From positions 496,001 through 560,000 of the forward strand of contig BCGN01000008.1 in NCBI GenBank assembly GCA_001599295.1: a DNA stretch of 64,000 nucleotides, read 5' to 3'. Positions 1 through 10,512 of the stretch are shown here, piece by piece. Origin of the DNA: Sporopachydermia quercuum. Its lineage: Eukaryota > Ascomycota > Sporopachydermiomycetes > Sporopachydermiales > Sporopachydermiaceae. Under the pieces are notes generated by a model. The model was not told the origin of the DNA. It did not search any database and worked only from the letters and a program-made list of their open reading frames with translations. The stretch's first letter is position 1. Each line of letters opens with the position of its first letter. The position numbers and the translations under genes are program-made.

Positions 1-56
1 CAAATTGAAACGATATATTGATTGATAAACAACTTGATTGCATCAAATCGCCTATA

Positions 57-2282
57 TTATAAATCATCAAATGCCGCTACTTCACTTACTACCTTCCTCT
101 TTTTACTTTTCACCAATTCCTTCCAGTCAACTTGTACATTTACTTCGTCGCTCTCACTATCACTATCCTTAGCATTGGCTTTCTCAATAGCAGCCCTTTT
201 ATTGGCTCTCTTTTCTTTTCGTTCTTGTCTTAATTCCTTTCTAGAGATTCTAGAACTCCATGAATTAATATCATTCTTATACTTTTTCTCGGCAGGTGCA
301 GTAGCAACTTGTTCTTTGTACGTCTCTTGCTTCTTTAGTCTATCTTTTTCTGCTTTCGCATCAACATATGAATACGTATCCCAATCTACTGGTTCACCAA
401 CCCATCCATCCGTCAGCAGAGAGTTTTGCTTGTTGTCAAAATGTTGCTTCAGCTCTGGCATTTTTGGTAGCTTTATCACACCATACAATTTAGCAATGCT
501 AAGAAAATCTAATGACGCAACACGAAATATGGATGTTGCTGAATGTTTAGAGTAGTACCTGACATAAGATACATAACATCTTACAGCTTGATCATGATGA
601 GCACGATCAGCTAACATCCATTTCCTCAATTTCTGCTCATGTTTGGCGAGAATATCTTCAGAGACGTTATTTTTTATCTGTTGCATTCTAACCTTCTTTA
701 CCTCCATGAAATCAACATAATCTTCCTCCCTGCCTTCAGAAAGAAAAACGATGGCTGAACCAGTTTTATTTGCTCTTGCTGTTCTACCACAACGATGTAG
801 AAACACTTCAGGGATTGTAGGTGGATCTAACTGAATGACCAAATCAACATCAGCAACATCAATGCCTCTTGATGCTACGTCAGTTGTTAGTAAGACACAT
901 TTGTCTATCTGCGACGCAAAGTTATCCAATGTTTTAATTCTTGTTTTAGTTGGAAGTTTACCATACAATGACATTAGTCTATACGGTATTTCATGCCTCT
1001 TATATTGCTGTTGAAGTAAGTGGTTTATGAGTGCATAAAAAAATGCAACAGAAACTCCTGTTGGTAAATAAGCAATGCATTTGCGGAAATCCGATGCTCC
1101 TAACAACTCCATCAACTTCAATACTTTAGTCTCAGGTTTCATAACAATATATGATATATCTAAAGATGTAGGAACTGCGCTTTGTTCATTACCTGTTTTT
1201 GCACCAACTTTCACAACAATTTTCATTGGATTTGTCATACCAGTTTTAAAGATTGAATCACCAGCGCTCTGAATTGTAGCAGAAAACAATCCCAATCTTC
1301 TCTGCTTAGGTAGAAATTTCAGTATTTTACCAATATCTACTTGTAGACTGAAATCTAACAGTTTATCAGCTTCATCAAAAACAATCATTTCACATGAGTT
1401 TGTTTTAACAAAGTTTACTTTTGATAAGAATTCTAGTAATCTACCCGGTGTCGCTATAATGATCTGTGGCCTGATACGTAAGAACTTCTTCAAATCTTCA
1501 TGAGTTTGAGTCAAAGCTCCAACCAGCACTTGAGTCTTTATTTTAAAAACAGGGTCTCTTCTAGTTTTGGATTCTCTTTCCTCATCAGATTCATCATTTT
1601 CATCTCCGCTCTCACTATCAGATTCATCATCAGTATCGCTTTCGTTGTTCTCGATATCGTCTTGATGATATGCTATGAAATTCCTTATAACGTTGTCTAT
1701 TTGTATTGCTAATTCACGCGTTGGAGCAACAATAATAGAAAACATATGACCTTTCGGAAGCACAAGTTGATTTAAATTGATTTTTGATAAATCTGTTCCG
1801 GCTTCTTTTTCTTCCGCCAACTTCGTTCTGTATAACTTTGATAGTTTCTCAAGAATAGGAATAACATATGCTATTGTCTTGCCGGACCCAGTGACAGCCT
1901 ATAAATATGTTAGATCATTATGGACCATGATTCACAAAGCTTTGTGATATTAAAATTAACATCTCCTTACCTCTACCACCACATCTTTGTTTCCGCAGAA
2001 CAAAGGAATAACTGATGCTTGCACAGGAGTCATAGTTTCGTAACCAAGACTATCGATAGCATCCCGTCTAGAAATCACAGTATGTTAGATGCCCACTTGA
2101 TAGAATACCCATAATCCAATATCAACAGTTACAACTAATGGATGGTCATAAATCCATCGTACACCTAATAACAGCCATATCAGGTGTTACATATCATCAC
2201 AGTAGTCAACCTATACTCACATCCACGGCGATACTACTCCATTCAGCTTATCCCAAGATAAGGAATTCACTTTTCTCGACAT
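57..2282 (-). CDS. SPB4: DEAD-box ATP-dependent RNA helicase Spb4, three exons
   Basis: Nucleolar DEAD-box helicase needed for 60S ribosomal subunit assembly (late 27S pre-rRNA processing). I assembled three exons by eye: 2221-2282, 1971-2067 and 57-1898, joined in frame to 666 codons. The start reads [13 protein letters not shown], matching the family N-terminus with its WDxL motif. Visible motifs: Q-motif region ending ETMTPVQA, motif I AVTGSGKT (about residues 54-61), PTRELA (about 112), TPGRLL, DEAD (about 228), [14 protein letters not shown] and HRCGRTAR. Acidic D/E/S stretches interrupt the first RecA lobe, and the C-terminus is Lys-rich, as usual for Spb4. Introns are 153 nt (2068-2220, donor GTGAGT) and 72 nt (1899-1970, donor GTAAGG), each with CTAAC close to the acceptor. 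DEG1 is the divergent neighbour, as in S. cerevisiae. The family is very sure; the exon structure is inferred but preserves frame. Confidence 0.93.
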
Positions 2283-3050
2283 CCTCTCTCAGAATTCTGA
2301 ATAACAACAAAGCACAAATAAAACCTTCCAACTTGTTTAAATTCTATCACTATGTCTTCACTCTACTAATTATCAAAACAAGCATGCATATTCAGCTGAA
2401 TACCTTGTATCATAGCAGAAGGCAGTTGATATTCTGTCTTTCAGATCACAAACAAATAAATCTTTTAACTTGCAATGCCATACAAATAGACTTTTATTGC
2501 CTTTTCTCTGAGATGAGATGCAATGTTGAAACCTAAAAAGTTTTCCTTAGATCTTTGTGCAAAGTTTCCAGTGCCTGTTTGGGACTAATAATAAAACGAA
2601 TTTTCTATCATTTTTAGATTATTTAGTACTTCCATTACAAACACGATGAGCTATCGTGCTGCTGATGGTAGATAGTGGAATTTTCATTGATAAATGACAG
2701 ATGATTTTCCTTGATGGGAAGGAAGGTATTGGGACAATGAAATTTCATCTTGAGTGATTTAGTTCAAAATTTGATTGCTCTTACAGGTGGTGTATGTGGA
2801 TTGAAAACTGCAAGAACTAATTGAAGCTTATGGGAAGTTAAGATACATACAATTAACATTTCTCTTGAATGAACTCTAAAATTGCTTAATATTTTCCCTT
2901 TTATGAATGATTTGAGGAAACAGATAAAGAGCATTGAAATTATAGTGGTCTTCGCTTGGTATGTGGAGACCAATTTTGGGTGGTGTATTGAAATCATCTG
3001 TCAAGCATTTATGTATTTACAAACCATTGACACCAAGGGTAATATCAAGT
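2283..3050. other. Divergent intergenic region SPB4/DEG1
   Basis: A shared upstream region of about 770 bases between two divergent RNA-processing genes. It holds one GATGAG core (2645-2650) of the PAC element found upstream of many yeast ribosome-biogenesis genes, too short alone to be convincing. I see no RNA gene or conserved reading frame. The open frame upstream of DEG1 residue 1 has no family similarity. Confidence 0.5.
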
Positions 3051-4412
3051 ATGAGTCAACCTATGTATGAAACTTGGAGCAGAAGGAGATTGATCAAGAG
3101 GATCAGGGAGCTGGAAGGAGGATCCTTAGAAGTAGAGTCAGAAGGCAAAGCCGATGAAGCGGGAGTGAAACCGGCGGAAGAGCAATCTGCACAACTGTCT
3201 GAAACGAAGACTACTAACATAGCAGTTGATTCAGAAGAATCTACACCCAAGAGGCCGAAGCAAAAGAAAAAAAGGGTATTTGATTGGAGTAAATATAATA
3301 CAAGAAAAATTATTCTGAGATTTGCATACTTAGGGTGGAATTTTAACGGATTAGCATTTCAAGAAGAACCAACACCGTTACCAACAGTCGAAGGTGAAAT
3401 ATTCGATACATTAGCTCTATGCAGATTGATTCCTGAGTCAAAAGTTCCAGAAGAGTTCGAGTTCAGTCGTTGTGGAAGAACAGATCGCGGTGTCAGTGCT
3501 TTAGGGCAAGTAATCTGCTTGAGAGTTCGGTCAAATCTTACTCCAGAAGAGCAAGAGGATCCCAAGAATGACGATAAAGAACTCGATTATCTTAATATAC
3601 TCAATAATCAGTTGTCGACTGATATCAGGATCCTAGATGTTTGTTTACGACCTCCTAAAGATTTTGATGCAAGATTCAGTTGTAAATATCGACATTATAG
3701 GTACTTATTTTATGCTGGAAGTGAAACAGGTTTAGACGTAGAAGCAATGAATAAGGCGGCAGGTAAATTTCTGGGTGAAAATGACTTCAGAAACTTTTGT
3801 AAGCTGGACGGATCTAAACAAATTGAAAACTTCACCCGGACTATTATTTCATCCAGTATTGAACGGGTTGTCAATGGTGATGTAGATTCGAATTTTTACT
3901 ATTTCAATTTGCAAGGATCAGCATTCTTGTGGCATCAGGTAAGATGTATGGTCGCCGTTCTGTTTCTTGTAGGTAAAAAATTGGAAGAGCCAGAAGTGGT
4001 CGATTGGTTATTAGACGTAAAGAGCCATCCAAGAAAACCAATCTACAATATGGCTTATGATGTTCCTTTAGTATTATATGATGGTGTATTTGAAGGAGTT
4101 GACTGGAAATATGAAGGTAAAGGACCTAAATCCGATGACGCATCCTATAGAAATCTCAGTGAAAAGTTGTTTGAAATGTGGCATTCTTTAGAGTTGAAAG
4201 CTCAAATCTCAAATATGTTGAGAGAAGAGTTCAAGCAAAGATATAAGGGGTTAATTGATTACTCTTATTCAAAACCATGCCGGGGTTCTATATATTATGG
4301 TGAAGGTGTGAACCGGAGTATATGGAACTATAAAAAGATTGCTGATGCCAAAACACTGGATGACGTGGAGACAAGAAATCAAAGATATAGAGAAAAGAAA
4401 GCTGGTAGGTAA
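3051..4412 (+). CDS. DEG1: tRNA pseudouridine(38/39) synthase Deg1/Pus3
   Basis: TruA-family enzyme that converts uridine 38 and 39 in the tRNA anticodon arm to pseudouridine. The start is set at the ATG at 3051 (MSQPMYETWSRRRLIKRI), which gives 453 residues, close to the 442 of S. cerevisiae Deg1. An in-frame open stretch runs 30 codons further upstream but looks unrelated. The catalytic aspartate lies in CGRTDRGVSALGQV near residue 143. Also visible are the early TruA strand KIILRFAYLGWNFNGLAFQ and the later segment AFLWHQVRCMVAVLFLVGK. The N-terminal 80 residues are acidic and basic low-complexity sequence (KRPKQKKKR), plausibly nuclear targeting. The gene is divergent from SPB4 and ends 130 bases from the convergent SNF8 stop. 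Confident. Confidence 0.94.
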   Translation: MSQPMYETWSRRRLIKRIRELEGGSLEVESEGKADEAGVKPAEEQSAQLSETKTTNIAVDSEESTPKRPKQKKKRVFDWSKYNTRKIILRFAYLGWNFNGLAFQEEPTPLPTVEGEIFDTLALCRLIPESKVPEEFEFSRCGRTDRGVSALGQVICLRVRSNLTPEEQEDPKNDDKELDYLNILNNQLSTDIRILDVCLRPPKDFDARFSCKYRHYRYLFYAGSETGLDVEAMNKAAGKFLGENDFRNFCKLDGSKQIENFTRTIISSSIERVVNGDVDSNFYYFNLQGSAFLWHQVRCMVAVLFLVGKKLEEPEVVDWLLDVKSHPRKPIYNMAYDVPLVLYDGVFEGVDWKYEGKGPKSDDASYRNLSEKLFEMWHSLELKAQISNMLREEFKQRYKGLIDYSYSKPCRGSIYYGEGVNRSIWNYKKIADAKTLDDVETRNQRYREKKAGR

Positions 4413-4542
4413 CATTAATAATGTTGGCAATGCTCACGATAATATTATACTAATTAGACTATTGGATTAAACTTGAATGTGTGTTGTTGAGATGCCTAGC
4501 AGGTTTTGTAGGATTGTAATGAGGAAATTAATTGGAACGGTG

Positions 4543-5265
4543 CTACTTTTCGTTTATTATTGAAGGATCCCAATACAATATTTCTCTTGTACCACTTTGA
4601 TCATCAACCCATATCAATCCATTCGCTATAAGAGTTTCTATCGAATCAATAGCTCTATCCTTTGACCAACCAAGATTATCCCGCAATAAGTTTACACTAA
4701 CGTAACCACCAGTAAATGTAGATGTTTCTAATACAACTGTTTGATCATCGCTTAACTGTTTCGCAATACTTCGTATCAGTTTCTTTCCACCAATCTTCTC
4801 AATTGTAAGCTGTTGACCTGCAATCACTTTCAATGACTCAACAGCTCGTATAACGTCTGCTTCCTTTATCTCTATAGCATTAGGAGAGTTTGGATCTCCC
4901 AATCTATCAACTACTTCTTTGACATTCATTAATCCACCATTCTCATCTCGTGTAAGATTACACAATTCAATTACCCTTATTGCTATTGTATAATCATCAA
5001 CTGCTAAATGTTTCTCTTTAGAGATAATCAATGGATCAACTCCAACTCTAGCACACATCTCAGCAAACTCAGCTCGAAATTCTGTATTCTGCCTAATCTC
5101 TTCTCCGTGAGTTTTAGCAAAACTCGACAAAGCATCTTGAAATATTTCCAGCTGTGTGGATAGTATTTCTGATTGCTTTTTTAGTATAGAACTTCCAAGT
5201 TCTAAATACTGTTGAGTTGTTCTCTCTTTGTTATCAAAAGCGGCTAGACCTAACTTCCTATTCAT
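4543..5265 (-). CDS. SNF8: ESCRT-II subunit Snf8/Vps22
   Basis: Subunit of ESCRT-II, which links ubiquitinated cargo to ESCRT-III on endosomes. The protein has 240 residues against 233 in S. cerevisiae. The N-terminus, RKLGLAAFD followed by a helical hairpin (ILKKQSEILSTQLEIFQDAL), and the block FRAEFAEMCARVGVDPL are hallmark Snf8 sequence. Tandem winged-helix domains follow, ending with NLGWSKDRAIDSIETLIANG and LYWDPSIINEK. The start at 5265 is an ATG directly preceding the conserved N-terminus. It is divergent from HAT1, exactly as SNF8 and HAT1 are arranged in S. cerevisiae. A second ESCRT gene, VPS24, lies 11 kb away, but that is probably coincidental. No anomalies seen. Confidence 0.95.
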   Translation of the reverse strand: MNRKLGLAAFDNKERTTQQYLELGSSILKKQSEILSTQLEIFQDALSSFAKTHGEEIRQNTEFRAEFAEMCARVGVDPLIISKEKHLAVDDYTIAIRVIELCNLTRDENGGLMNVKEVVDRLGDPNSPNAIEIKEADVIRAVESLKVIAGQQLTIEKIGGKKLIRSIAKQLSDDQTVVLETSTFTGGYVSVNLLRDNLGWSKDRAIDSIETLIANGLIWVDDQSGTREILYWDPSIINEK

Positions 5266-5751
5266 TCTGTTCCAAATGATACATTTATTCTTTCAGCATA
5301 ATGAAGGCTGGATGCATACTATTCACACTACTTACAGTCTCTGATAACTACAGTTTTGTACCAAATCAATAATTAGTATAAAACTTATTATCACTATCTA
5401 ATGTAAAGTCACTTCCACTAGCTAGATTTATTGTAAGATTGAGCTATGGATAAAAAAATACCTGATAGATTGTCAATCAATCAGTCTATCTAACTGATAA
5501 AGAAATCACCTATGGTACCTTAGATTACATCTCACGTGATGAGGGGAATCTCGAGACTGAAATACCGGACAGTTCAGGAAGTACTTTACTATGATCAACG
5601 CGTTATTAGAAAAACCAAAGAGTANATCTAATAAGTAGTTGGAATAGTTATACATTGTTAAATGTATAAAAGTATTACTGATCCTTTTATACAAAAATTC
5701 CTATACAAGTACTAATTGCTAATTGACATATAAAAAGGGGTCGCATCAATT
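5266..5751. other. Divergent intergenic region SNF8/HAT1
   Basis: About 490 bases of AT-rich sequence between divergent genes. It contains a single E-box-like TCACGTGA site (listed separately) and TATA-like stretches near HAT1 (tataaaaagg at about 5730). No other structure is evident. Confidence 0.5.
5533..5538. promoter_or_regulatory. CACGTG site (Cbf1/bHLH-type E-box)
   Basis: A CACGTG core within the palindrome TCACGTGA, in the SNF8/HAT1 divergent promoter about 215 bases before the HAT1 ATG. In yeasts this core is bound by Cbf1 and Pho4-type bHLH proteins. Binding here is inference from the motif alone. Confidence 0.35.
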
Positions 5752-7203
5752 ATGTCAAGCTCAGTAATAGATCCAGAGGAATGGACAGTATCATCAAACT
5801 CATTGATCATCACCATTGGTAAGTAAGGATTATGTACCACAGTACAATTGTAATAATCCTAATTTTCATATCAATCTTCTCGAAAGGTAAAACTAACATA
5901 TTTCTAAGATGATGGTCAAGGAACCTATTCATTTAACCCATATTTCACATACCCAATATATGGAGATTCAGAACAAATATACGGATTCAAAGAACCGAAG
6001 CTACAATTAACATTTGACTCTTTCACACTTTTACCCTTAATTCAATTCAGCCACGAAGGAGCTTTGAGTCTACCAATTACAGAAGAAGGGAACCAAAACC
6101 ATCCTGTCGAAAAACTGAAGAAATTTCTTCCCGAAGATTTGTTTGTGAATGATGTGGCAGGTTGGGAACATGCTCGCAAAGAAGAATATAAGTCAATCGT
6201 AAAGCTAGTGAACGAATCATTCGATTTCGTACTGCCAGGAGAGAAGATAAAAGAATATTCTGCAGATGGAGCCAAGTTTGCTATTTATCACACTAAACTT
6301 TCTGATGATTATGCCATAAGGTTTCATTCTCGCTTACAGATTTTTGTATTATTCTTCATTGAAGCTGGTTCTTATATTGATGCAGCAGACCCACTATGGG
6401 ACCTATACTACACGGTCAAAATACCTGAAAATTCAACTCCCTCCAATGTGAAGATTCCAGAAGTGTTGTCCTTTGCTACGACCTATAGTTACTGGAAGTT
6501 CACCAATATCAAGGACTACGACGCTAACCCTGATAAGGTTCCGGAGTTCAATCGAAAGAGAATAAGTCAGTTTGTCACTTTTCCTCAGCATCATGGTAAA
6601 AGACATGGTAAGAACTTATATCAGTATTTATGTGATAAATGGGGAAACGATGAAAATGTGGTGGAAATTACTGTAGAGGATCCTTCTGAAGCTTTTGATG
6701 ATTTAAGAGATAGAAACGATTTAGAAAGATTAGATAGGTTGCAAATTTGGCAGAAAGCCTCGACTGGCTTTGACTACCAAAACTTGCCCTTGGATTACGA
6801 TTGGATTAAGAAGTATCGTAAGATCACGAAGTTAACCAAAAATCAGTTTGATAGAGTTGTGGAGATGGCACTCTTGTATTTCTTGAAGAGAGCTGACCAG
6901 CAGAAAGATGAAAAGTCAAATCTTTGGAAGTTATACAGGCTACACGTGAAAAGAAGATTGTACAATAAAAATCGTGATGTTTTAGATGAGATGCAAGAGT
7001 CCGATATGCGTCAGAAGTTGGTGGAAACCTTCGATAGAGTTGTCGAAGAATATGAGCGTATACTGAAAAATGTTGTTTTACATGATGGTACAGACCTAGA
7101 TAGCAAAGCACTCGAATCAAAACCGACTGAGGATGCTCTCCATTCAGATATTGAGATTCCCGAGGCGAAGAAGCGTAAAATTGTTATCAACGATGATGAG
7201 TGA
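5752..7203 (+). CDS. HAT1: Histone acetyltransferase type B catalytic subunit Hat1, two exons
   Basis: Type B acetyltransferase that acetylates newly made histone H4 at Lys5/Lys12 with Hat2. The long exon alone lacks the real N-terminus. A first exon at 5752-5818 (MSSSVIDPEEWTVSS...) joins to 5909-7203 across a 90-nt intron (donor GTAAGT, branch CTAAC 12 nt before the acceptor), giving 453 residues. The junction restores the family's opening strand and the segment NPYFTYPIYGDSEQIYGF. The acetyl-CoA binding core reads RISQFVTFPQHHGKRHG (about residues 280-297), close to the S. cerevisiae motif. The C-terminus carries PEAKKRKIV, a likely nuclear signal. Neighbours SNF8 and PIL1/LSP1 match the S. 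cerevisiae region left of CEN16. Confident in identity and intron. Confidence 0.94.
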
Positions 7204-7465
7204 ATCAGCTTGAAGGAATTACTCTAGGACTGCTTTCTCTGTACTAATAGTGCAAAACAACGGCGATATGTTATGTGATAAACCAAGAATAAACGTATCA
7301 GTTAATAAAGTGTTTAATAACAGATGTCTGTAATTCTGTTCTCTTCTTTTGCTTACTGATTTTTACTGCACTTGGATATGTACCAAACCTCCAGACACAT
7401 ACCTTTCCTGATTAGGTGATCTGGTATTACTTCAAACCTATTTCCACTATCTAATATGTAAAATG

Positions 7466-8257
7466 ACGTAAGGTAAAAAAACCCTATTATTTTCATTTCT
7501 CCCGTACAAATGAAACAAATCAAGTCTTTCGAATGGACCTGATGACAGTAATTTTTATGAAACAAGAAACAGTGGTAAATAATTGTCTCCAATGTCTTTT
7601 TAAAATCTGTAATCTTACGTTATATCCGAATTCTTTATTAAAGGTGGAGAGATAAGTTGTATAAGAAAATGAGACCAAAGAATGAATAATATAGTAGTTC
7701 TTATTCTACTCACCAGGCCATGTTAGGAAGAAGAAAAAGAACCAGATACAGCAAACATATTCCAATTAAATAACCTTCGATTTACCTCCAATTTAACTTC
7801 GATTTTTTCATCATTCTAGGATTTCTTTTAAAGAATGACCCAAGATACTCCTCAAGTTTGAATCATTCATTGTTCGGTTTCATTCTCAGTTCATCCAGCG
7901 AAAAGTGTTAAGACTCAATGGTCAGTATACAAATTACTTGATCTTACGTTACACGATTCTATATCCTTGTTTGAATTGTTGTCTTCCGTATATTTAGAGA
8001 CTATGATACTTTGCTGCTGGTTCATAAAAGAAACAGATTGTAGTTTTCTCGCTTAGAAAAATTAGGAATTGANGCGAAATTCTGTTATTAAATCTCTAAA
8101 TCATAGTACTTTCGTCGTTTCAATACGTGAAACATCGACAACTGACATTCTCTTAACCATTCTCCATTCAAATTGGATTAGGTGATGCATTAACCAGAAA
8201 GAGAAAGTCTTGTCTTACGTTCTCTGTATCTAGAGACGGCATCGATGTATACGTAAG
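7466..8257. promoter_or_regulatory. Cluster of five CTTACGT motifs
   Basis: The heptamer CTTACGT occurs at 7614-7620, 7943-7949 and 8214-8220 on the plus strand, and as ACGTAAG at 7466-7472 and 8251-8257. Base composition predicts well under one copy in this span. Three copies share the longer form TCTTACGTT. TTACGTAA-like half sites are typical of fungal bZIP (Yap family) factors, so this may be a distal control region for PIL1. The function is inference. Confidence 0.4.
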
Positions 8258-8915
8258 GTCATTCTTATTTCTTAATTTTAATCATCCTTACTTCAGCTTG
8301 CGAACCTGTCGCCTTCAAAGGACCCCTTACTTATAATTTCCCCAGCACGTATGCAAGAGCATATTAGTGTGCATCATTTAATCTCTAGATACTTTGACGA
8401 CTCTTAATGTTATCTAAACATTAGTAACACTATGTTCACTTCCCACATCCAGTTGAATCATTAAATACTTCATTGTTCTTATATCAATTATCATTTACTT
8501 CCCGCTTAACCCCAGTTAGAAATTATATGTGCTGGTTCGTAATAAATATTTCTCCACCTAACCAAGTGGCTTAACCACAGTTTATACCGTACAAATGTAC
8601 CTTCAAACCCCAGCCAGATTTCATCAGCGAAGTACTGACAACCAGATTCACCTTTATCTCCTTTCCAACAATTCCTCAATCAGTAATAATTATTACCAAT
8701 TCTTCTTTACTCATTCACTGGCCAAACCATTATTCATTCAATGAAACCTATAACTCAGACATCACATGCCATTATGCTTCAACTAAGTAGTCAGGCTGGA
8801 TTATAATTTGAAAATTAAAGTTGAAGTGCCTCTCCATAAATTTGCACGTATGATGAATAGGTCAATTCAAAGAGGAATGACATTTTGCTAGGAAATGTGC
8901 TTGTTAAAACATATG

Positions 8916-8946
8916 CTTGATACTTCTCTAGACTTCAAGTATCAAG
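8916..8946. repeat. Short inverted repeat (10-bp arms)
   Basis: CTTGATACTT (8916-8925) and AAGTATCAAG (8937-8946) are exact reverse complements separated by 11 bases. This gives a potential hairpin in the gap upstream of PIL1. Confidence 0.7.
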
Positions 8947-9100
8947 AAAAGAAGAAATAATACTACTGAATCACCATTGTTAGCATTTATGGAGATAAGT
9001 TGTGTTCGCACTCTCTTAATTTTTCATCTATCGGCAGTGAATTATTGTTTCTCAAAGTTCCTTTCTTTTTTAGTATTTTAGACAAACCTTATCTTTCACA

Positions 9101-9118
9101 TTACGTATATATACGTAA
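9101..9118. repeat. Perfect 18-bp palindrome
   Basis: TTACGTATATATACGTAA is identical to its reverse complement and lies about 220 bases before the PIL1 ATG. Each half carries the TTACGT core of the upstream cluster, so it may be a dimeric bZIP site or a structural element. Confidence 0.75.
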
Positions 9119-9337
9119 AATCATTATCACATTCAATTGACTTTTCCCACATTTGCATAATTGACTTCATTATATAAGTTGCAGCAGTCGCCCTCTTCTT
9201 CAATTGCTGTCTGGAAATAATTCTATTTTTGATGGCCCTTAACTATTAACTATTAAAGACTAGTAGTCCATTATTTCCTACTGTACAACTATAAATTCTC
9301 TTTTTTACTACTATCAAATATATAACAGCTCAACAGG

Positions 9338-10312
9338 ATGCATAGAACATACTCATTAAGACAAAGTAGGGCGCCTACAGCCTCCCAACTGCAAAGTCCT
9401 CCACCACCAACTTCTAGTACGAAGTCTGGAAGATTTTTTGGTAAAGGGTCTTTAAGCAGCTCATTGAGAAAGTCCACTGCGGGAGCTTTTAGTCCAGAGC
9501 TTTCTAAGAAGTTGGCTACTTTGATCAAGATGGAGAAGAATGTCATGAGGGCACAAGAAATTGTTGCTAATGAACGCAGAGATGTTGCCAAGCAACTTTC
9601 TCTTTGGGGTGAAGAGAACGATGATGACGTTTCGGATGTCACTGATAAAATTGGTGTTTTAATTTACGAGATTGGTGAGTTGGAAGATCAATTCATTGAT
9701 AAATACGACCAGTACAGAGTTACATTGAAATCCATTCGCAATATTGAAGCATCTGTTCAACCCTCTCGTGATCGTAAACAAAAGATCACCGACGAGATTG
9801 CTCATTTGAAATACAAGGATCCTTCATCTGCAAAGATTCCTGTCTTAGAGCAAGAATTGGTCAGAGCTGAAGCTGAATCTCTTGTCGCTGAAGCGCAATT
9901 GTCTAATATTACTAGAGAAAAGCTGAAGGCTGCTTTCAACTATCAATTTGACTCTATTCGTGAGCATTCTGAGAAGTTGGCATTGATTGCTGGATACGGA
10001 AAGGCTTTATTAGAATTATTAGATGATTCTGCTGTTACTCCTGGTGAGACCAGACCTGCTTATGATGGATACGAAGCATCAAAGCAGATCATTATCGATG
10101 CCGAAGCTGCTTTATCTAACTGGACCTTAGATGCTGCTGCTGTGAAGCCAACTTTATCGATCAGAGAAGGCCATGAAGGCGAATCTGAAGAAGAAGGCTA
10201 CTTCGAGGAAGAAGAAGAAGGAGAAGAACCAGAAGCAGTAGAAGGAGAAGGAGAAGTTACCAATGGTGAAGAGGTTCATGAAGAGGTCCATACCGAAGAA
10301 GCAAAGGCTTAA
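9338..10312 (+). CDS. PIL1: Eisosome core component Pil1/Lsp1
   Basis: BAR-domain protein that self-assembles into eisosome filaments under the plasma membrane and shapes furrow-like invaginations. The 324-residue protein opens with MHRTYSLRQSRAPTASQLQ, nearly identical to S. cerevisiae Pil1. Other diagnostic blocks are GRFFGKGSLSSSLRKS, WGEENDDDVSDVTDKIG, DQFIDKYDQYR, SVQPSRDRKQKI and GYGKALLELLDDS. The BAR helices span about residues 45-270. The tail after residue 275 is strongly acidic (Glu-rich), as in the family. Position beside HAT1 and SNF8 matches LSP1 (YPL004C), so this may be the single pre-duplication ancestor of Pil1 and Lsp1. CTG codons at residues 18 and 196 encode conserved leucines. 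An unusually long 2.1-kb upstream region may hold its regulation. Confidence 0.96.
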   Translation: MHRTYSLRQSRAPTASQLQSPPPPTSSTKSGRFFGKGSLSSSLRKSTAGAFSPELSKKLATLIKMEKNVMRAQEIVANERRDVAKQLSLWGEENDDDVSDVTDKIGVLIYEIGELEDQFIDKYDQYRVTLKSIRNIEASVQPSRDRKQKITDEIAHLKYKDPSSAKIPVLEQELVRAEAESLVAEAQLSNITREKLKAAFNYQFDSIREHSEKLALIAGYGKALLELLDDSAVTPGETRPAYDGYEASKQIIIDAEAALSNWTLDAAAVKPTLSIREGHEGESEEEGYFEEEEEGEEPEAVEGEGEVTNGEEVHEEVHTEEAKA

Positions 10313-10512
10313 GTATCGATGAAACAATTATAATTTTGAATCATGTAGCAAGGAAAACAAAATCAAGTTGATTGAACGAACTGATTACATAAATATTCTC
10401 TTCCGGTATGGAATTTTGATGCAATTTGTTTATTTACTATGTGTTGTAACTTATTTAGCACCTTAAATGTATTTTTAATTATCAATTGCCATTTATATTA
10501 TATTCAATCGTT

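Larger units (their letters stand above)
7204..9337. other. 2.1-kb gene-free gap between HAT1 and PIL1
   Basis: No reading frame here resembles a protein; the longest (about 79 codons, minus strand near 7353-7592) lacks an early ATG and family features. The gap holds five CTTACGT heptamers within 7466-8257, a 10-bp inverted repeat at 8916-8946 and an 18-bp perfect palindrome at 9101-9118. The last kilobase is pyrimidine-rich on the plus strand, as expected for a strong yeast promoter feeding PIL1. HAT1 abuts CEN16 in S. cerevisiae, so this gap is also a candidate relic or active centromere site (see findings). Confidence 0.6.

Noticed and set aside
2138-2536. 132-codon plus-strand frame
   Set aside because: It lies antisense to SPB4 exon 1 and intron 1; the product has no recognisable features.
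7353-7592. 79-codon minus-strand frame in the HAT1-PIL1 gap
   Set aside because: It begins at TTG, has no early ATG and shows no family similarity.
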